Assembly (NCBI RefSeq): GCF_030812195.1
Contig: NZ_JAUSSF010000003.1
Span: forward strand, 310,001 to 374,000
Direction: 5' to 3'
Origin: Chryseobacterium lathyri
Lineage (GTDB): Bacteria; Bacteroidota; Bacteroidia; Flavobacteriales; Weeksellaceae
DNA length: 64,000 nucleotides
Positions 45,202-54,413 of the stretch are shown in pieces. The stretch's first letter is position 1; every line of letters begins with the position of its first letter. A program made the translations under genes and the position numbers. The notes beneath the pieces are model-generated. The model was not told the origin of the DNA. It saw only the letters and a list, made by a program, of their open reading frames with translations, and did not search any database.

Positions 45202-45221
45202 TCATTGCGAACGAAATGACA
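45202..45221. repeat. Short palindromic intergenic sequence
   Basis: TCATTGCGAACGAAATGACA contains an interrupted palindrome (GTCATT...AATGAC, the first G at 45201). Sequences of this GTCATTGCGA type recur between genes in many bacteria. Only one copy is in this window. Confidence 0.35.
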
Positions 45222-45341
45222 GAAAACTTCATATCTATAAAGCTACTCTTCAGTATTATATTTCAAAATGTAGAATTTTTGCTGTAAATTTAAAGTAAAA
45301 CCAAACGGTAGTACGTCATACATAATAACAACAGAAAAAGA

Positions 45342-45995
45342 ATGAATCCGATCAAAATAATTCTTACGGGAGCAACCGGCATGGTAGGTGAAGGTGTTTT
45401 AATGGAATGCCTTGAAAATCCTAATGTTTCCGAAATATTAAGCGTAAGCAGAAAGCCTTCCGGAAAAACACATGCCAAGCTTAAGGAGTATCTGGTTCCG
45501 GACTTTTTATCTATCGACATGAACGATGAAAAACTTAAAGGCTATGATGCCTGCTTCTTCTGTGCAGGGATCAGCAGCATAGGAATGAGCGAGGAAGATT
45601 ATACGAAGGTCACCTATGATACTACAGTTCATTTTGCCAAAGCAGTGCTGAACCAAAATCCGGAAATGGTCTTCAACTATGTATCAGGAACATCTACGGA
45701 CAGTACAGAAAGCGGAAAGATGATGTGGGCAAGAGTAAAAGGCAGGACAGAAAATACTTTGAAAAAACTAGGCTTCAGGAATGCCTTCAATTTCCGTCCG
45801 GGATTCATGAAACCCGTTGAAGGTCAAATCAATGTAAAATGGTTCTTTAAACCATTTATTTGGTTTTTTCCTGTTTTATTACCTTCAAAATCATTAACTT
45901 TACATGAAGTGGGTAGAGCAATGATCAATGCCGTACATAGAGGCTATCCCACATCTACTTTGGAAATTAGGGATATTAAAAATTTAGCAATATGA
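45342..45995 (+). CDS. NAD(P)-binding epimerase-like oxidoreductase
   Basis: A 217-residue atypical SDR with cofactor motif TGATGMVGEGV (residues 9-19) and RKP after the second strand, suggesting NADPH. CAGISSIGMSEEDYTKVTYD (about 72-91) and YVSGTSTDSTESGKMMWARVKG (about 117-138, written here in full outline only) take the place of the catalytic SxnYxxxK set; the Tyr is replaced by Met or Trp around W-x-R-VKG, so it may not be a normal dehydrogenase. Two hydrophobic stretches near the C-terminus (WFFKPFIWFFPVLLPS) suggest membrane contact. The next gene overlaps its stop by 4 bases. Confidence 0.8.
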   Translation: MNPIKIILTGATGMVGEGVLMECLENPNVSEILSVSRKPSGKTHAKLKEYLVPDFLSIDMNDEKLKGYDACFFCAGISSIGMSEEDYTKVTYDTTVHFAKAVLNQNPEMVFNYVSGTSTDSTESGKMMWARVKGRTENTLKKLGFRNAFNFRPGFMKPVEGQINVKWFFKPFIWFFPVLLPSKSLTLHEVGRAMINAVHRGYPTSTLEIRDIKNLAI

Positions 45996-46147
45996 GGGAT
46001 ATGTTAAAAAGAATAGTTCTTGTTATTTTTATACTTCTGGTTCTGTTGGCTATTTCAGGATTTTTATACATGCAGAAACATCCTTTGGAAGGAAAAAAAT
46101 CGGCAGATAAAACATCAGATAGTCTTCGAAATATGATGACCAGGTAA
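45992..46147 (+). CDS. Very small single-pass membrane protein
   Basis: 51 residues: basic start MRDMLKR, one membrane helix (IVLVIFILLVLLAISGFLY), then a polar tail of about 24 residues (QKHPLEGKKSADKTSDSLR...). Its ATG overlaps the TGA of the oxidoreductase gene as ATGA, the sign of translational coupling, which is the main reason to believe it. It may anchor or modulate that enzyme. No family is recognised. Confidence 0.6.
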   Translation: MRDMLKRIVLVIFILLVLLAISGFLYMQKHPLEGKKSADKTSDSLRNMMTR

Positions 46148-46338
46148 AATAAAGGAACAGAGAAGCCGGATATGCTTATTTGTAAATTTGTTTTTCATTC
46201 CGTTATTTTACAATATATTTTGCTATTTTCCCTTTTCTCAGTAACTGTTACCTTTTTATTAAACATTTCTTAAGATTCCATTAAAATACTTGCAGTCTAT
46301 AAAGTTCATTTTTGCATAAAATCTAATGCAAGTAAAAA

Positions 46339-49300
46339 ATGATCAACAATTACCTATTAAAAGGATCTGTCATTGCCGCATTTTTCCTTCAGGGCGGACT
46401 TTTTGGACAAACACTTATCCATTACTGGAATTTCAACAATAATACATCTGCAGCATCCCTTACAGCTCCATCTTCCACTTTGGTGGGCGGATCTCTTGTT
46501 GCTCTAGCCGGGGGAACAAGCGAAATAGATTTTGCTGGCGGCACAGGACAAAACTTCAGTACCGATAATTTAAATGCCCGGAACGGAGATGCATCCGGAA
46601 CTCATTTAAGATTCAACAATCCTATTGGAGGAGCATTAGTGTTCAATCTTCCTACGACAGGTTATCAAAATGCCGTTGTAAAATTTACAACGAGAAGGTC
46701 CGGACAGGGTGCAGGAACCCAATCCTGGTCTTATTCAACGGATGGAACTACTTTTGTTCCGTATCAGACCATTAATCCTCAGGATGCGAACCCGCAACTG
46801 ATTACTTTTGATTTTTCTAGTGTTTCAGGAGCTTCCAATAACCCGAATTTTAAATTAAAAGTAGAATTTTCTGCCACAGGAGGCGGAACCGGTGGAAATA
46901 ACCGTTTTGACAATTTTACAGTAGATGCCGCCACTGCCGGAGGAATAGATACTACACCTCCAACGACTGCCTATTTTCCCGCTCACAACACAAATAATGC
47001 TTCCATTTCGGTAAATCCAACTATTTCTTTCAATGAAAATGTAAGACTTACTGATAATTCCGCGATCAACGATTCTAATGCACAAAGCCTTGTAGAATTC
47101 CGTATTGGAAACGCTTCAGGCACTCAGGTTCCCTTCACTACAACTTTTAACAGTAATAAGATTACAGTAATTCCCACAACAGCACTTACTCCCGGACAGA
47201 CCTATTATCTGGCTTTAAAACCCAATATGGTTGAAGATGTAAGTGACAATGGAGTGATAGCAATCACTTCAAGTACCTTTGCTACAGCGGGAACAACAGT
47301 TTCCCTGGATAAAAACTTCATTAAGGTTAACGAAAATGCAGGAACTCTGGCGTTCAAGATCAATGTAATCAATCCTTCCGCAGCTACAGTTAATCTTGTG
47401 GTAAAGCCGGCACCGTTCAGTACGGCAAACAGCAATGACTTCACTTTAGCCAACCAGACAATTAATATTACACCATCTACGACAAGCTATACTATAAATA
47501 TTCCTATTCTTGATGATACGCTGGAAGAACAGCAGGCTGAATATTTCGTGGCAAGCCTTGAAAATCCGGTGGGGGCCACTATTTCAGGAGATAATACAGC
47601 AACCGTTTATATTGTTGATAATGATAAGCCTGCTCCGGTTGCTTCCGGACAGATTCAGCTAAATTATATCGGAAGCTTTGACCCTTCTGGAAACAACAAC
47701 AGTTCTACGGAAATTGTAGTCCATGATCCTGCCAGCCAGAAATTATTTACCATCAGTTCAATCACGGGTGTTTTTGACATTATTGATTTTACTAATCCAA
47801 ATGCTCTTTCCGTGGTTAAAACAGTAAATATGGGTCCATACGGAGGAATCACGAGCATTGCGGTGAAAAACGGTATCATTGCAACTGCTTCACCCAATGC
47901 AGATCCACAACAGAACGGCTCTGTGGTCTTTTTTGATATTAACGGAAACTTCCTGAAACAGGTAACCGTAGGTGCGCTTCCTGACATGATCACTTTCACT
48001 CCGGATGGAACAAAAGTAATCACGGCTAATGAGGGTGAGCCCAATGACGCCTACACCATAGATCCTGAAGGAACCATTAGCATCATTGATATCTCTGGTG
48101 GTATTGGAAGTCTTACGCAAAGTAATGTCACAACTCTTAATTTTAACAGTTTCGATTCTCAGACAGCCGCTTTAATGGCAACGGGACTGAGAAAAGTGAG
48201 AACAAACAATACCCTATCCCAGGATCTGGAACCTGAATATGTTACGGTAAGTTCAGACAGCCAGCAAGCATGGATAACACTTCAGGAAAACAATGCCATC
48301 GCTGAAATTAATTTAGTCACAAAAACAATTTCCGGAATCTGGGGATTGGGTAAGAAAGATATGAATCTTCCTGGTAATGGTTTTGATGCTTCGGATAATA
48401 ATGGTGAGGTACTGATCGCCAATTGGCCTGTAAAAGCCTATTATATTCCTGATGCAGTGCAGAACTACAAAATAGGAACTACCAATTATATTGTCACAGC
48501 CAACGAAGGGGATGAAAAAGATCTTTCCGGATACAGCGAAAGAACAACAGTAGGGGCCAATACTTATACATTGGATCCTGTGCTTTTTCCTCAGGCATCT
48601 GTTTTAAAAGCTTCTCATAATTTAGGAAGATTCAGGGTTTCCAGCGCGACGGGGAATACGGATCCAGACTCAGAATTTGAAGAAATTGCAGCTTTGGGGG
48701 CACGTTCATTCTCAATTTTCAATGCAGATACAAAACAGTTGGTGTATGACAGTGGTGACCGATTTGAAAGATACATTTTCGCAAAGCATCCACTTATCTT
48801 TAATGCTGATAATGAGAGCAATGGTTCCAAAAACCGAAGCCGTGCCAAAGGTCCTGAACCTGAAGGGGTTGTTTTGGGTACTATCAACGGGCAAACTTAC
48901 GCTTTCATCACTTTAGAAAGAACCGGAGGGGTAATGGTTTATAATATTACGGATCCAAATAATCCTGTATTCACAGATTATAAGCATTCCCGTTCTACTT
49001 CAGCTTACGGCGGTGATAACGGGCCTGAAGGTATCACCTACATTGCTCCGGGGAATACAACAACCGCAAAAGGCTATATTATTATCGCCAACGAAATCAG
49101 CGGAACATTATCAATATATGAAGTTGCTTCTCCTCCAACGTTAGGAACCGGAGAAATAAAAACAGAGAAAATGACCTTCAATGTATTCCCTAATCCTGTA
49201 ACAAAAGGAAATACATTATATTTCAACAGGGCACAGGATTATGAGCTGTACGATATGTCAGGAAAGATGCTCGGAAAGGAGAAAAATGCTTTAACTATAG

Positions 49301-49377
49301 ATACTTCAAGGCTTACTGCAGGAGTTTATCTTGTGAAAACTTCTGAAGGACACATCAAGAGGGTTATTGTAAAATAG
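46339..49377 (+). CDS. Large secreted 'choice-of-anchor I' protein with T9SS sorting domain
   Basis: A 1012-residue protein. Order: signal peptide (about 1-24); a beta-sandwich of about 170 residues starting LIHYWNFNNNTSA; a Big_5-like Ig domain (about 200-310, DTTPPTTAYFPAHN then ISFNENVRL); a Calx-beta-like domain (about 315-430, VSLDKNFIKVNENAGTLAFK in pattern, ending TVYIVDNDK); the choice-of-anchor I beta-propeller-like domain (about 435-930, with TANEGEPNDAYTIDPEG, ANEGDEKDLSGYSE and GPEPEGV repeats); and a type A T9SS tail (FNVFPNPVTKGNTLYF ... GVYLVKTSEGHIKRVIVK). Related proteins are called alkaline-phosphatase-like, but no catalytic set is clear here. It is expected at the surface or released. 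Confidence 0.88.
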   Translation: MINNYLLKGSVIAAFFLQGGLFGQTLIHYWNFNNNTSAASLTAPSSTLVGGSLVALAGGTSEIDFAGGTGQNFSTDNLNARNGDASGTHLRFNNPIGGALVFNLPTTGYQNAVVKFTTRRSGQGAGTQSWSYSTDGTTFVPYQTINPQDANPQLITFDFSSVSGASNNPNFKLKVEFSATGGGTGGNNRFDNFTVDAATAGGIDTTPPTTAYFPAHNTNNASISVNPTISFNENVRLTDNSAINDSNAQSLVEFRIGNASGTQVPFTTTFNSNKITVIPTTALTPGQTYYLALKPNMVEDVSDNGVIAITSSTFATAGTTVSLDKNFIKVNENAGTLAFKINVINPSAATVNLVVKPAPFSTANSNDFTLANQTINITPSTTSYTINIPILDDTLEEQQAEYFVASLENPVGATISGDNTATVYIVDNDKPAPVASGQIQLNYIGSFDPSGNNNSSTEIVVHDPASQKLFTISSITGVFDIIDFTNPNALSVVKTVNMGPYGGITSIAVKNGIIATASPNADPQQNGSVVFFDINGNFLKQVTVGALPDMITFTPDGTKVITANEGEPNDAYTIDPEGTISIIDISGGIGSLTQSNVTTLNFNSFDSQTAALMATGLRKVRTNNTLSQDLEPEYVTVSSDSQQAWITLQENNAIAEINLVTKTISGIWGLGKKDMNLPGNGFDASDNNGEVLIANWPVKAYYIPDAVQNYKIGTTNYIVTANEGDEKDLSGYSERTTVGANTYTLDPVLFPQASVLKASHNLGRFRVSSATGNTDPDSEFEEIAALGARSFSIFNADTKQLVYDSGDRFERYIFAKHPLIFNADNESNGSKNRSRAKGPEPEGVVLGTINGQTYAFITLERTGGVMVYNITDPNNPVFTDYKHSRSTSAYGGDNGPEGITYIAPGNTTTAKGYIIIANEISGTLSIYEVASPPTLGTGEIKTEKMTFNVFPNPVTKGNTLYFNRAQDYELYDMSGKMLGKEKNALTIDTSRLTAGVYLVKTSEGHIKRVIVK

Positions 49378-49400
49378 AATATTTGATTGAGTTGATTGAA

Positions 49401-49426
49401 GGCCCCGGAAATCCGGGGCTTTTTTT
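49401..49426 (+). terminator. Terminator after the choice-of-anchor I gene
   Basis: GCCCCGG/CCGGGGC with an AAAT loop and seven T residues; it ends 7 bases before the next gene's start. Confidence 0.88.
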
Positions 49427-49432
49427 AGGTGT

Positions 49433-49815
49433 ATGTATCTTAATCAGGAAATCAATGAAAAATATTTGTGGAAAAAGTTCAGACGAAAAGAATTGCATGG
49501 ATGGCTTGGATTTGCATTTTTAACACAATCTGATGAAATGGACAGAGAAAATGTCAAAGTATTTCTTGATGGTAATTTGTTTGATTGTTTTGAAGGGTTT
49601 TATTGTACTCTTGGAGAAGAGGTAAACGGACCGGGAGGTTATTTCGGAAGAAATGGCAATGCTCTGGATGATTGTTTTTATAGAGGTTTTGGTGTAAAAT
49701 CTATGTCTGAAGTGACATGGAAAAATCATGAAAGGAGTAAAAATTATTAAAAGATCACTTTGATATAATTCTTAAAACCTTTGCAGATCATCGTGTAAAA
49801 GTTATTTTAGAATAA
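49433..49815 (+). pseudogene. Barstar-family protein with a C-terminal frameshift
   Basis: ATG 49433 opens a 105-residue frame ending at TAA 49750. It reads as a barstar relative: VKVFLDGNLFDCFEGFYCTL, then YFGRNGNALDDCFYRGFG (the DALxDCLxGGFG-type core), then VTWKNHERSKN. The family normally goes on for about 25 more residues with a helix and last strand, and exactly that is found in another frame right after: KLLKDHFDIILKTFADHRVK then VILE and TAA at 49815. Adding one A to the A-run at about 49738-49742 joins both parts. So either this is a recent frameshift or a homopolymer error. No RNase gene adjoins. The truncated form would lack the final strand of the fold. Confidence 0.72.
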
Positions 49816-49818
49816 AAA

Positions 49819-49855
49819 AGCCCCGGGCGGAAAGCTTCGCTTTCCGCCCGGGGCT
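49819..49855 (-). terminator. Very strong terminator of the flotillin gene
   Basis: A perfect 17-bp GC-rich stem around a TTC loop (AGCCCCGGGCGGAAAGC and its complement); on the minus strand it is followed by TTTTTTATTC. The plus-strand side has no T-run. Confidence 0.9.
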
Positions 49856-49874
49856 TATCTCCAATATTTTAATA

Positions 49875-51443
49875 TTATGCTTGCGGAGTTTCAGGTTCCG
49901 GACTCATATCATCAAAATTCTTTTTCTCTTTCTTTTCCGGAACGGTTACAATTTCTGTTTTAACCTCATCCGGTTTTCCTTTTAAATATTCAGGTAAATT
50001 AAGACCAGCCATATTAAACAGATCGTTCAGAGGTGGTACCGTTTTCATCATTCCTGAAACAAAATTAGCGGTAGAACCATTTCCGTCCTGTCCGTTTCCA
50101 CTGTCCCAAACTGTAATTTTATCAATTTTAATATTCTTAACGGCTTCCACCTGGGTTTTAACCAATTCAGGAAGTTTCTCAATTAACAGCAACTGGAAGG
50201 CACTGTTGGTATCACCTCCCGCAGCCTGTACTATTTTATCATAACCCTGAGCCTGCTTGGTCAGGATCTCGTAAAGACCTTTTGCTTCTGCTTCCATCTT
50301 TGCGAAAATAGCATCAGCCTCTCCTTTTGCCTGTAGCCGGATTTTTTCTGCTTCGGCCTGCGCATCGATAATAGCTTTCTGTTTTGCAATTTCTGCGTGA
50401 ACTACAATATTGGCCTGCTGGGTAGAACGTTCTCTTTCTGCTCTTGCGGCTTCCGCTTTCTGTTCAGCAAGGTAAGATTCTTCCAAAGACCGTGCAGCCT
50501 GCACTTTTTCGGCAGCAGTGGCAATTCTCAATGCTTCCGCTTCTTTTTCTCTTCTTTCAGCATCAGAGTTGGCGATCGTAATTTTTGCTTCGTTCTCCCC
50601 TTTTACAGCAATAGAATTTGCCAATGAAGTGGCAATCCTGGACTCTTTTTCCGCTTCTGCCTTACCGATAGACTCATCTTTTACGGCGGCTGCAATACTG
50701 ATCTCTTTATCTTTTTGTGTGATTGCAATTTTTACATCTCTGTCTCTCTGTGTTTCTGCGATCTGCGTATCTTTTTCCCTGTCTGCAATTGCTTTTCCGG
50801 TTTCCCCGATCTTCGTTTGCTCAGCAACACTGATAATCGCTTCGTTAATAGCTTTTGCTGCAGCTTCTTTACCCAAAGCTTCAATATATCCGGATTCATC
50901 TCTGATATCCGTTACGTTCACGTTGATCAGTTTTAAACCGATTTTCTTTAATTCAGTATCTACGTTTTTAGAAATATTGTCTAAGAATTTATCCCTGTCT
51001 GAGTTGATTTCTTCAATTGTCATCGTAGCAATCACCAGACGAAGCTGACCGAACAGGATATCTTTGGAAAGTTCCTGAATCTGCTCCTGAGCCAATCCTA
51101 GTAATCTTTCCGCTGCATTTCCCATAGAATCCGGTTCTGTAGAAATAGCAATGGTAAATCTACACGGTACATCCACACGGATATTTTGCCTGGATAAGGC
51201 ATTGGTAAGATTGGCCTCTATAGAAATCGGTTTCAGGTCAAGGTACGCAAAATCCTGAATGACAGGCCATACAAACGCACCACCTCCGTGGATACATTTT
51301 GCTGAGCTGCCTCCCGTTTTCCCGTAAATAACCAAAATTTTATCCGAAGGACATCTTTTGTACCTCGAAATAAGGGCTAAAAATGTGACGAATAGTACAA
51401 GTACAATAACTAATGTTAAAATAAGACTTCCTGGTATTGCCAT
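49875..51443 (-). CDS. Flotillin-like SPFH-domain membrane protein
   Basis: A 522-residue protein. One membrane helix at the N-terminus (LILTLVIVLVLFVTFLALIS, about 6-25), then an SPFH/band-7 domain (about 30-200: CIHGGGAFVWPVIQDFAYLDL, then LFGQLRLVIATMTIEEINSDRD), then a long coiled coil rich in Ala, Glu and Lys (about 205-395; EAEKESRIAT, EAEALRIATAAEKVQAAR), and a hydrophobic C-terminal part. Bacterial flotillins assemble in membrane microdomains and help protein complexes gather. An NfeD-like gene lies 29 bases upstream on the same strand, the usual partner. Confidence 0.92.
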   Translation of the reverse strand: MAIPGSLILTLVIVLVLFVTFLALISRYKRCPSDKILVIYGKTGGSSAKCIHGGGAFVWPVIQDFAYLDLKPISIEANLTNALSRQNIRVDVPCRFTIAISTEPDSMGNAAERLLGLAQEQIQELSKDILFGQLRLVIATMTIEEINSDRDKFLDNISKNVDTELKKIGLKLINVNVTDIRDESGYIEALGKEAAAKAINEAIISVAEQTKIGETGKAIADREKDTQIAETQRDRDVKIAITQKDKEISIAAAVKDESIGKAEAEKESRIATSLANSIAVKGENEAKITIANSDAERREKEAEALRIATAAEKVQAARSLEESYLAEQKAEAARAERERSTQQANIVVHAEIAKQKAIIDAQAEAEKIRLQAKGEADAIFAKMEAEAKGLYEILTKQAQGYDKIVQAAGGDTNSAFQLLLIEKLPELVKTQVEAVKNIKIDKITVWDSGNGQDGNGSTANFVSGMMKTVPPLNDLFNMAGLNLPEYLKGKPDEVKTEIVTVPEKKEKKNFDDMSPEPETPQA

Positions 51444-51472
51444 AAATAGTTTTTATAATGGTTGATAATGAA

Positions 51473-52039
51473 TTAAATTTTTGAAACAACAAGGATCTTG
51501 TCATAGATATAAGCGACCCTCACAGAATCACCGGACGGAATATTTTCTTTTTCTTCCGTCATCGCAGGAAGTTCGTGGCTGGTTCCGTTTACAGAAATTG
51601 TGATCTTGCCTTTTCCGCCCATATCTGCTGGAATGGTAAGATAAACTTCTCCTGCCCTTCCAATCAGGTTTTCCATTTTAAACGTATTGTCTTCTGTAAG
51701 TTTAAGGATCTGCATGATCAGGATAAAGAACAGAAATATAAATCCTGCTCCTACAAGCACGGCAACAAAAATCAACAGCGACTTGCTGCCTATTGAGTCG
51801 TAGAACGCTACACCACTCCATCCGAATCCTAAAAGGAAATTGATCAGGTTTCTGAAAGAAAATAACTGAAAAGGACTGTCAGCATGGCTGTCTCCACTAA
51901 AATCAGCATGAATTGTATCTCCATGACTGCCTCCGACAAAAGTAAGAACCGTTTGAATTAAAAAGATAAAGCTGGCTGCTATGGCTGTATACCAGAACCC
52001 TTGATGAAGCGGTTCTAAGTTTTGCAGAAATTCAAACAT
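51473..52039 (-). CDS. NfeD-like membrane protein, flotillin partner
   Basis: 188 residues from ATG 52039 (MFEFLQNLEPLHQGFW). The frame opens 6 codons earlier at a TTG, but the ATG is the better start. About three membrane segments (about 16-35, 66-85 and 91-115) are followed by a soluble OB-fold of about 70 residues (ENLIGRAGEVYLTIPADMGG, GKITISVNGTSHELPAM, VRVAYIYDKILVVSKI). This short form lacks the ClpP-like protease part of long NfeD. NfeD proteins are regularly paired with flotillin and modulate its assemblies. The two genes are 29 bases apart. Confidence 0.85.
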   Translation of the reverse strand: MFEFLQNLEPLHQGFWYTAIAASFIFLIQTVLTFVGGSHGDTIHADFSGDSHADSPFQLFSFRNLINFLLGFGWSGVAFYDSIGSKSLLIFVAVLVGAGFIFLFFILIMQILKLTEDNTFKMENLIGRAGEVYLTIPADMGGKGKITISVNGTSHELPAMTEEKENIPSGDSVRVAYIYDKILVVSKI

Positions 52040-52191
52040 AAGATGCGTTTTTAACAAATATAATTAAAAAAAATCAATAAAGCCAATAAAAATAAGTATA
52101 AAAGACCGCTTTAAAGTGTAAATGGTAAGACTTTAAAATGATCTCTTCAAACATAATTCTCTCAGAATATGATCAAGAATTCAGCACAAAA

Positions 52192-52218
52192 AAAGACAGG
52201 CTGAAAAAACCTGTCTTT
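52192..52218 (-). terminator. Terminator of the nifU-mrp unit
   Basis: AAAGACAGG/CCTGTCTTT with a 9-base loop; on the minus strand it runs into TTTTTTTG. It lies 21 bases past the NifU-domain stop. Confidence 0.85.
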
Positions 52219-52239
52219 AAAAAATATTTCGTGTACTTT

Positions 52240-52488
52240 TTACTCTACATTGATTACTTTTTCAATCTCCGGGGCATGTTGCTTGATGGTATTTTCTACG
52301 CCCAGTTTCAGGGTTGAAAAATTCAGCGAACACCCGGAACAGTTACCCAAAAGTTTTACAAAAACCTGGTTATCCTTCACGTCAATAAGCTCGATATCAC
52401 CTCCATCCTTATTCAGGAACGGCCTGATGCTTTCCAGAGCTTCCATTACTCTCGTTACTGTATCTTCGTGTGTTATATTTGTTTCCAT
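52240..52488 (-). CDS. NifU C-terminal-domain iron-sulfur scaffold protein
   Basis: An 82-residue protein made of a single NifU-C (Nfu) domain. The cluster-binding pair is in KLLGNCSGCSLNFSTL (CxxC, about residues 49-52). IRPFLNKDGGDIELIDV at about 21-37 is the standard domain start. Nfu proteins carry [4Fe-4S] clusters to target enzymes. It lies 45 bases downstream of the Mrp/NBP35-type gene on the same strand; both are iron-sulfur carriers, so they probably act in one cluster-delivery step, for example for SdhB or aconitase. Confidence 0.92.
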   Translation of the reverse strand: METNITHEDTVTRVMEALESIRPFLNKDGGDIELIDVKDNQVFVKLLGNCSGCSLNFSTLKLGVENTIKQHAPEIEKVINVE

Positions 52489-52533
52489 ATTTCTTTAGTT
52501 CAATTCGGCTTTTTCAAACTCAATTGAAAATAA

Positions 52534-53643
52534 TTATTTTTTAGCTTTCGGTGAGCATCCTGCCATTGTTGTAATTTTTACAGCTTCCGTAGGCGGAAGG
52601 TTTTTATTTCTTTCTACAAGACTTTCTACCATATTTCTTGCCGTTTCTGTATAGATCTCTGCAATTTTAGACCCTTCCTGAAGCGCGGCCGGTCTTCCGA
52701 CATCTCCTGCTTCTCTGATACTCTGGATCAATGGAATCTCTCCCAATACCGGAATCCCCAGATCTTCAGCAAGATACTGAGCTCCCTGCTGCCCAAAGAT
52801 GTAATACTTATTATCAGGAAGTTCTGCCGGCGTAAAATACGCCATATTTTCGATTAATCCAAGAACCGGAATGTTAATACTTTCCATCTGGAACATTGCA
52901 ATCCCCTTTCTTACGTCTGCCAATGCTACATGCTGAGGTGTGCTCACGATCACAGCACCCGTTACAGGTACTTCCTGGATGATAGATAAGTGGATATCTC
53001 CCGTTCCCGGAGGAAGGTCGATCAATAAAAAGTCAAGTTCTCCCCATGCAGCATCTCTGATCATCTGGTTCAAAGCTTTGGAAGCCATAGGACCTCTCCA
53101 AACTACAGCCTGGTTGGCTCCTGAAAAATATCCTATAGACAACATTTTCACCCCGTAATTTTCTACAGGCTTCATCATACTTTTCCCGTTAACTTCTACA
53201 GAAATCGGTTTTTCGCCCTCTGTATCGAACATCGTAGGAACAGACGGTCCATAGATATCGGCATCCAGTAATCCTACTTTGAAACCCATTTTAGCTAAAG
53301 TAACCGCCATATTTGCAGCCACTGTAGATTTTCCTACACCTCCTTTTCCAGAAGCAATAGCTATAATATTCTGGATTCCTGCAATCTGCTTACCTTTAAT
53401 CTGGCTCTGCTGAATCTCGCTGGGCTCCGGAGAAACAATTTTCAATTTCAGATTAATATCTTCTCCGAACTCACTGGCAAAGGCCTGCTTCATAGCCGCC
53501 TCCAGCTTTTTCTTTTCGTGCATTGCCGGTGAATGGGCTGTCATGTCTATATAAACATCATTACCCATGATTTGAAAGTTACTTACCAAATCGTCTACTT
53601 CTATCTCTTTAAGGAAATCCTGAACCTTTTCTTTCGTCAACAT
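52534..53643 (-). CDS. apbC: Mrp/ApbC-type iron-sulfur carrier ATPase
   Basis: A 369-residue protein: an N-terminal MIP18/DUF59 domain (about 1-85) and a P-loop NTPase of the Mrp/NBP35 group. The deviant Walker A is ASGKGGVGKSTVAANMAV (about 93-110), with KVGLLDADIYGPSVPTMF (about 117-134) and LLIDLPPGTGDIHLS (about 198-212). The C-terminal CxxC usually found in ApbC is not obvious here; the tail has only one cysteine (MAGCSPKAKK), which is common in Bacteroidota. It loads [4Fe-4S] clusters on apoproteins, and ATP hydrolysis is needed. A NifU-domain gene follows. Confidence 0.92.
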   Translation of the reverse strand: MLTKEKVQDFLKEIEVDDLVSNFQIMGNDVYIDMTAHSPAMHEKKKLEAAMKQAFASEFGEDINLKLKIVSPEPSEIQQSQIKGKQIAGIQNIIAIASGKGGVGKSTVAANMAVTLAKMGFKVGLLDADIYGPSVPTMFDTEGEKPISVEVNGKSMMKPVENYGVKMLSIGYFSGANQAVVWRGPMASKALNQMIRDAAWGELDFLLIDLPPGTGDIHLSIIQEVPVTGAVIVSTPQHVALADVRKGIAMFQMESINIPVLGLIENMAYFTPAELPDNKYYIFGQQGAQYLAEDLGIPVLGEIPLIQSIREAGDVGRPAALQEGSKIAEIYTETARNMVESLVERNKNLPPTEAVKITTMAGCSPKAKK

Positions 53644-53800
53644 ACTAAATATAAATTGTTCACAAATTTACGGATTTTTTCGACAATTTAGAATCAATAA
53701 AATCTATAACCTGATGTGATAAATAAGATTATAAAAATTCTGACGTTATATTTATTATCCTCATTCTTACAATACAGTTTTATCACCCTATAAATAAACT

Positions 53801-54256
53801 ATGAATACCAACAGCTATCCTTCTAAACACGCATCTTCCAAAGGTATTTTTGTACTAGGAAAGACCAGATTCAAATGGTATAATCTGGCTGAAGATCCCT
53901 CTACGGTTTCTGCTCAAGATATTATCAATGCTAAAACCTGTATAAAAAATGCTGAGGAAAGTTTTCAGAATAAAGATGACCTGGGCTTTGTCATTATGCA
54001 CAGATGCGGTGAACATTATCTGTTATTGGTCTGCACCTGGAGAAGCGAAAACGAATTATGGGAAAGCGTTTACTATGACGGTTCAGGAAAATTTGAAGTC
54101 TGGGACAGGGACAAAATTCATCTTCCCACGTACTGTGTCTGGGAAATGGGAATTGTATACCACGAATCCATATCCTGGAAAAAATTTCTGGGAACCGACC
54201 GAACAGAAACTCAGCAGCAAAATTATTTAGATGATCTTTTTGAAGGAGAAGTTTAG
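53801..54256 (+). CDS. Conserved hypothetical cytoplasmic protein
   Basis: A 151-residue protein without signal or membrane segment, rich in aromatic residues (WYNLAEDPST, YLLLVCTWRSENELWESVYY, CVWEMGIVYHESISWKKFL). The pattern of beta strands separated by short turns, with a polar helix near 45-58, suggests a small alpha/beta fold. I do not recognise a family. It stands alone between mrp (divergent) and the GH92 gene, with 157 bases before the latter. Coding is credible because the length and codon use match neighbours. Confidence 0.65.
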   Translation: MNTNSYPSKHASSKGIFVLGKTRFKWYNLAEDPSTVSAQDIINAKTCIKNAEESFQNKDDLGFVIMHRCGEHYLLLVCTWRSENELWESVYYDGSGKFEVWDRDKIHLPTYCVWEMGIVYHESISWKKFLGTDRTETQQQNYLDDLFEGEV

Positions 54257-54413
54257 AATTTTAAGGTTAAAGATTGAATAATCCGTATAAATTCAATGGG
54301 CAGACATCTGACCAGGTTTTATTTAGCTTGCCCTGCTTTCTCCCAATTCTGTCTTTTTTATTACATTCCGTTCTACTGTTTTTTTAATATATTCGTTGGT
54401 GTAAAATTATGAT

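Noticed and set aside
49433..49750. Barstar relative as a normal, complete gene
   Set aside because: The missing end of the fold is encoded right after it in a different frame, so a frameshift explains the stop better.
50518..51048. A 176-residue plus-strand frame
   Set aside because: It is antisense to the Ala/Glu-rich coiled coil of the flotillin-like gene; the regular codon pattern leaves the opposite strand open.
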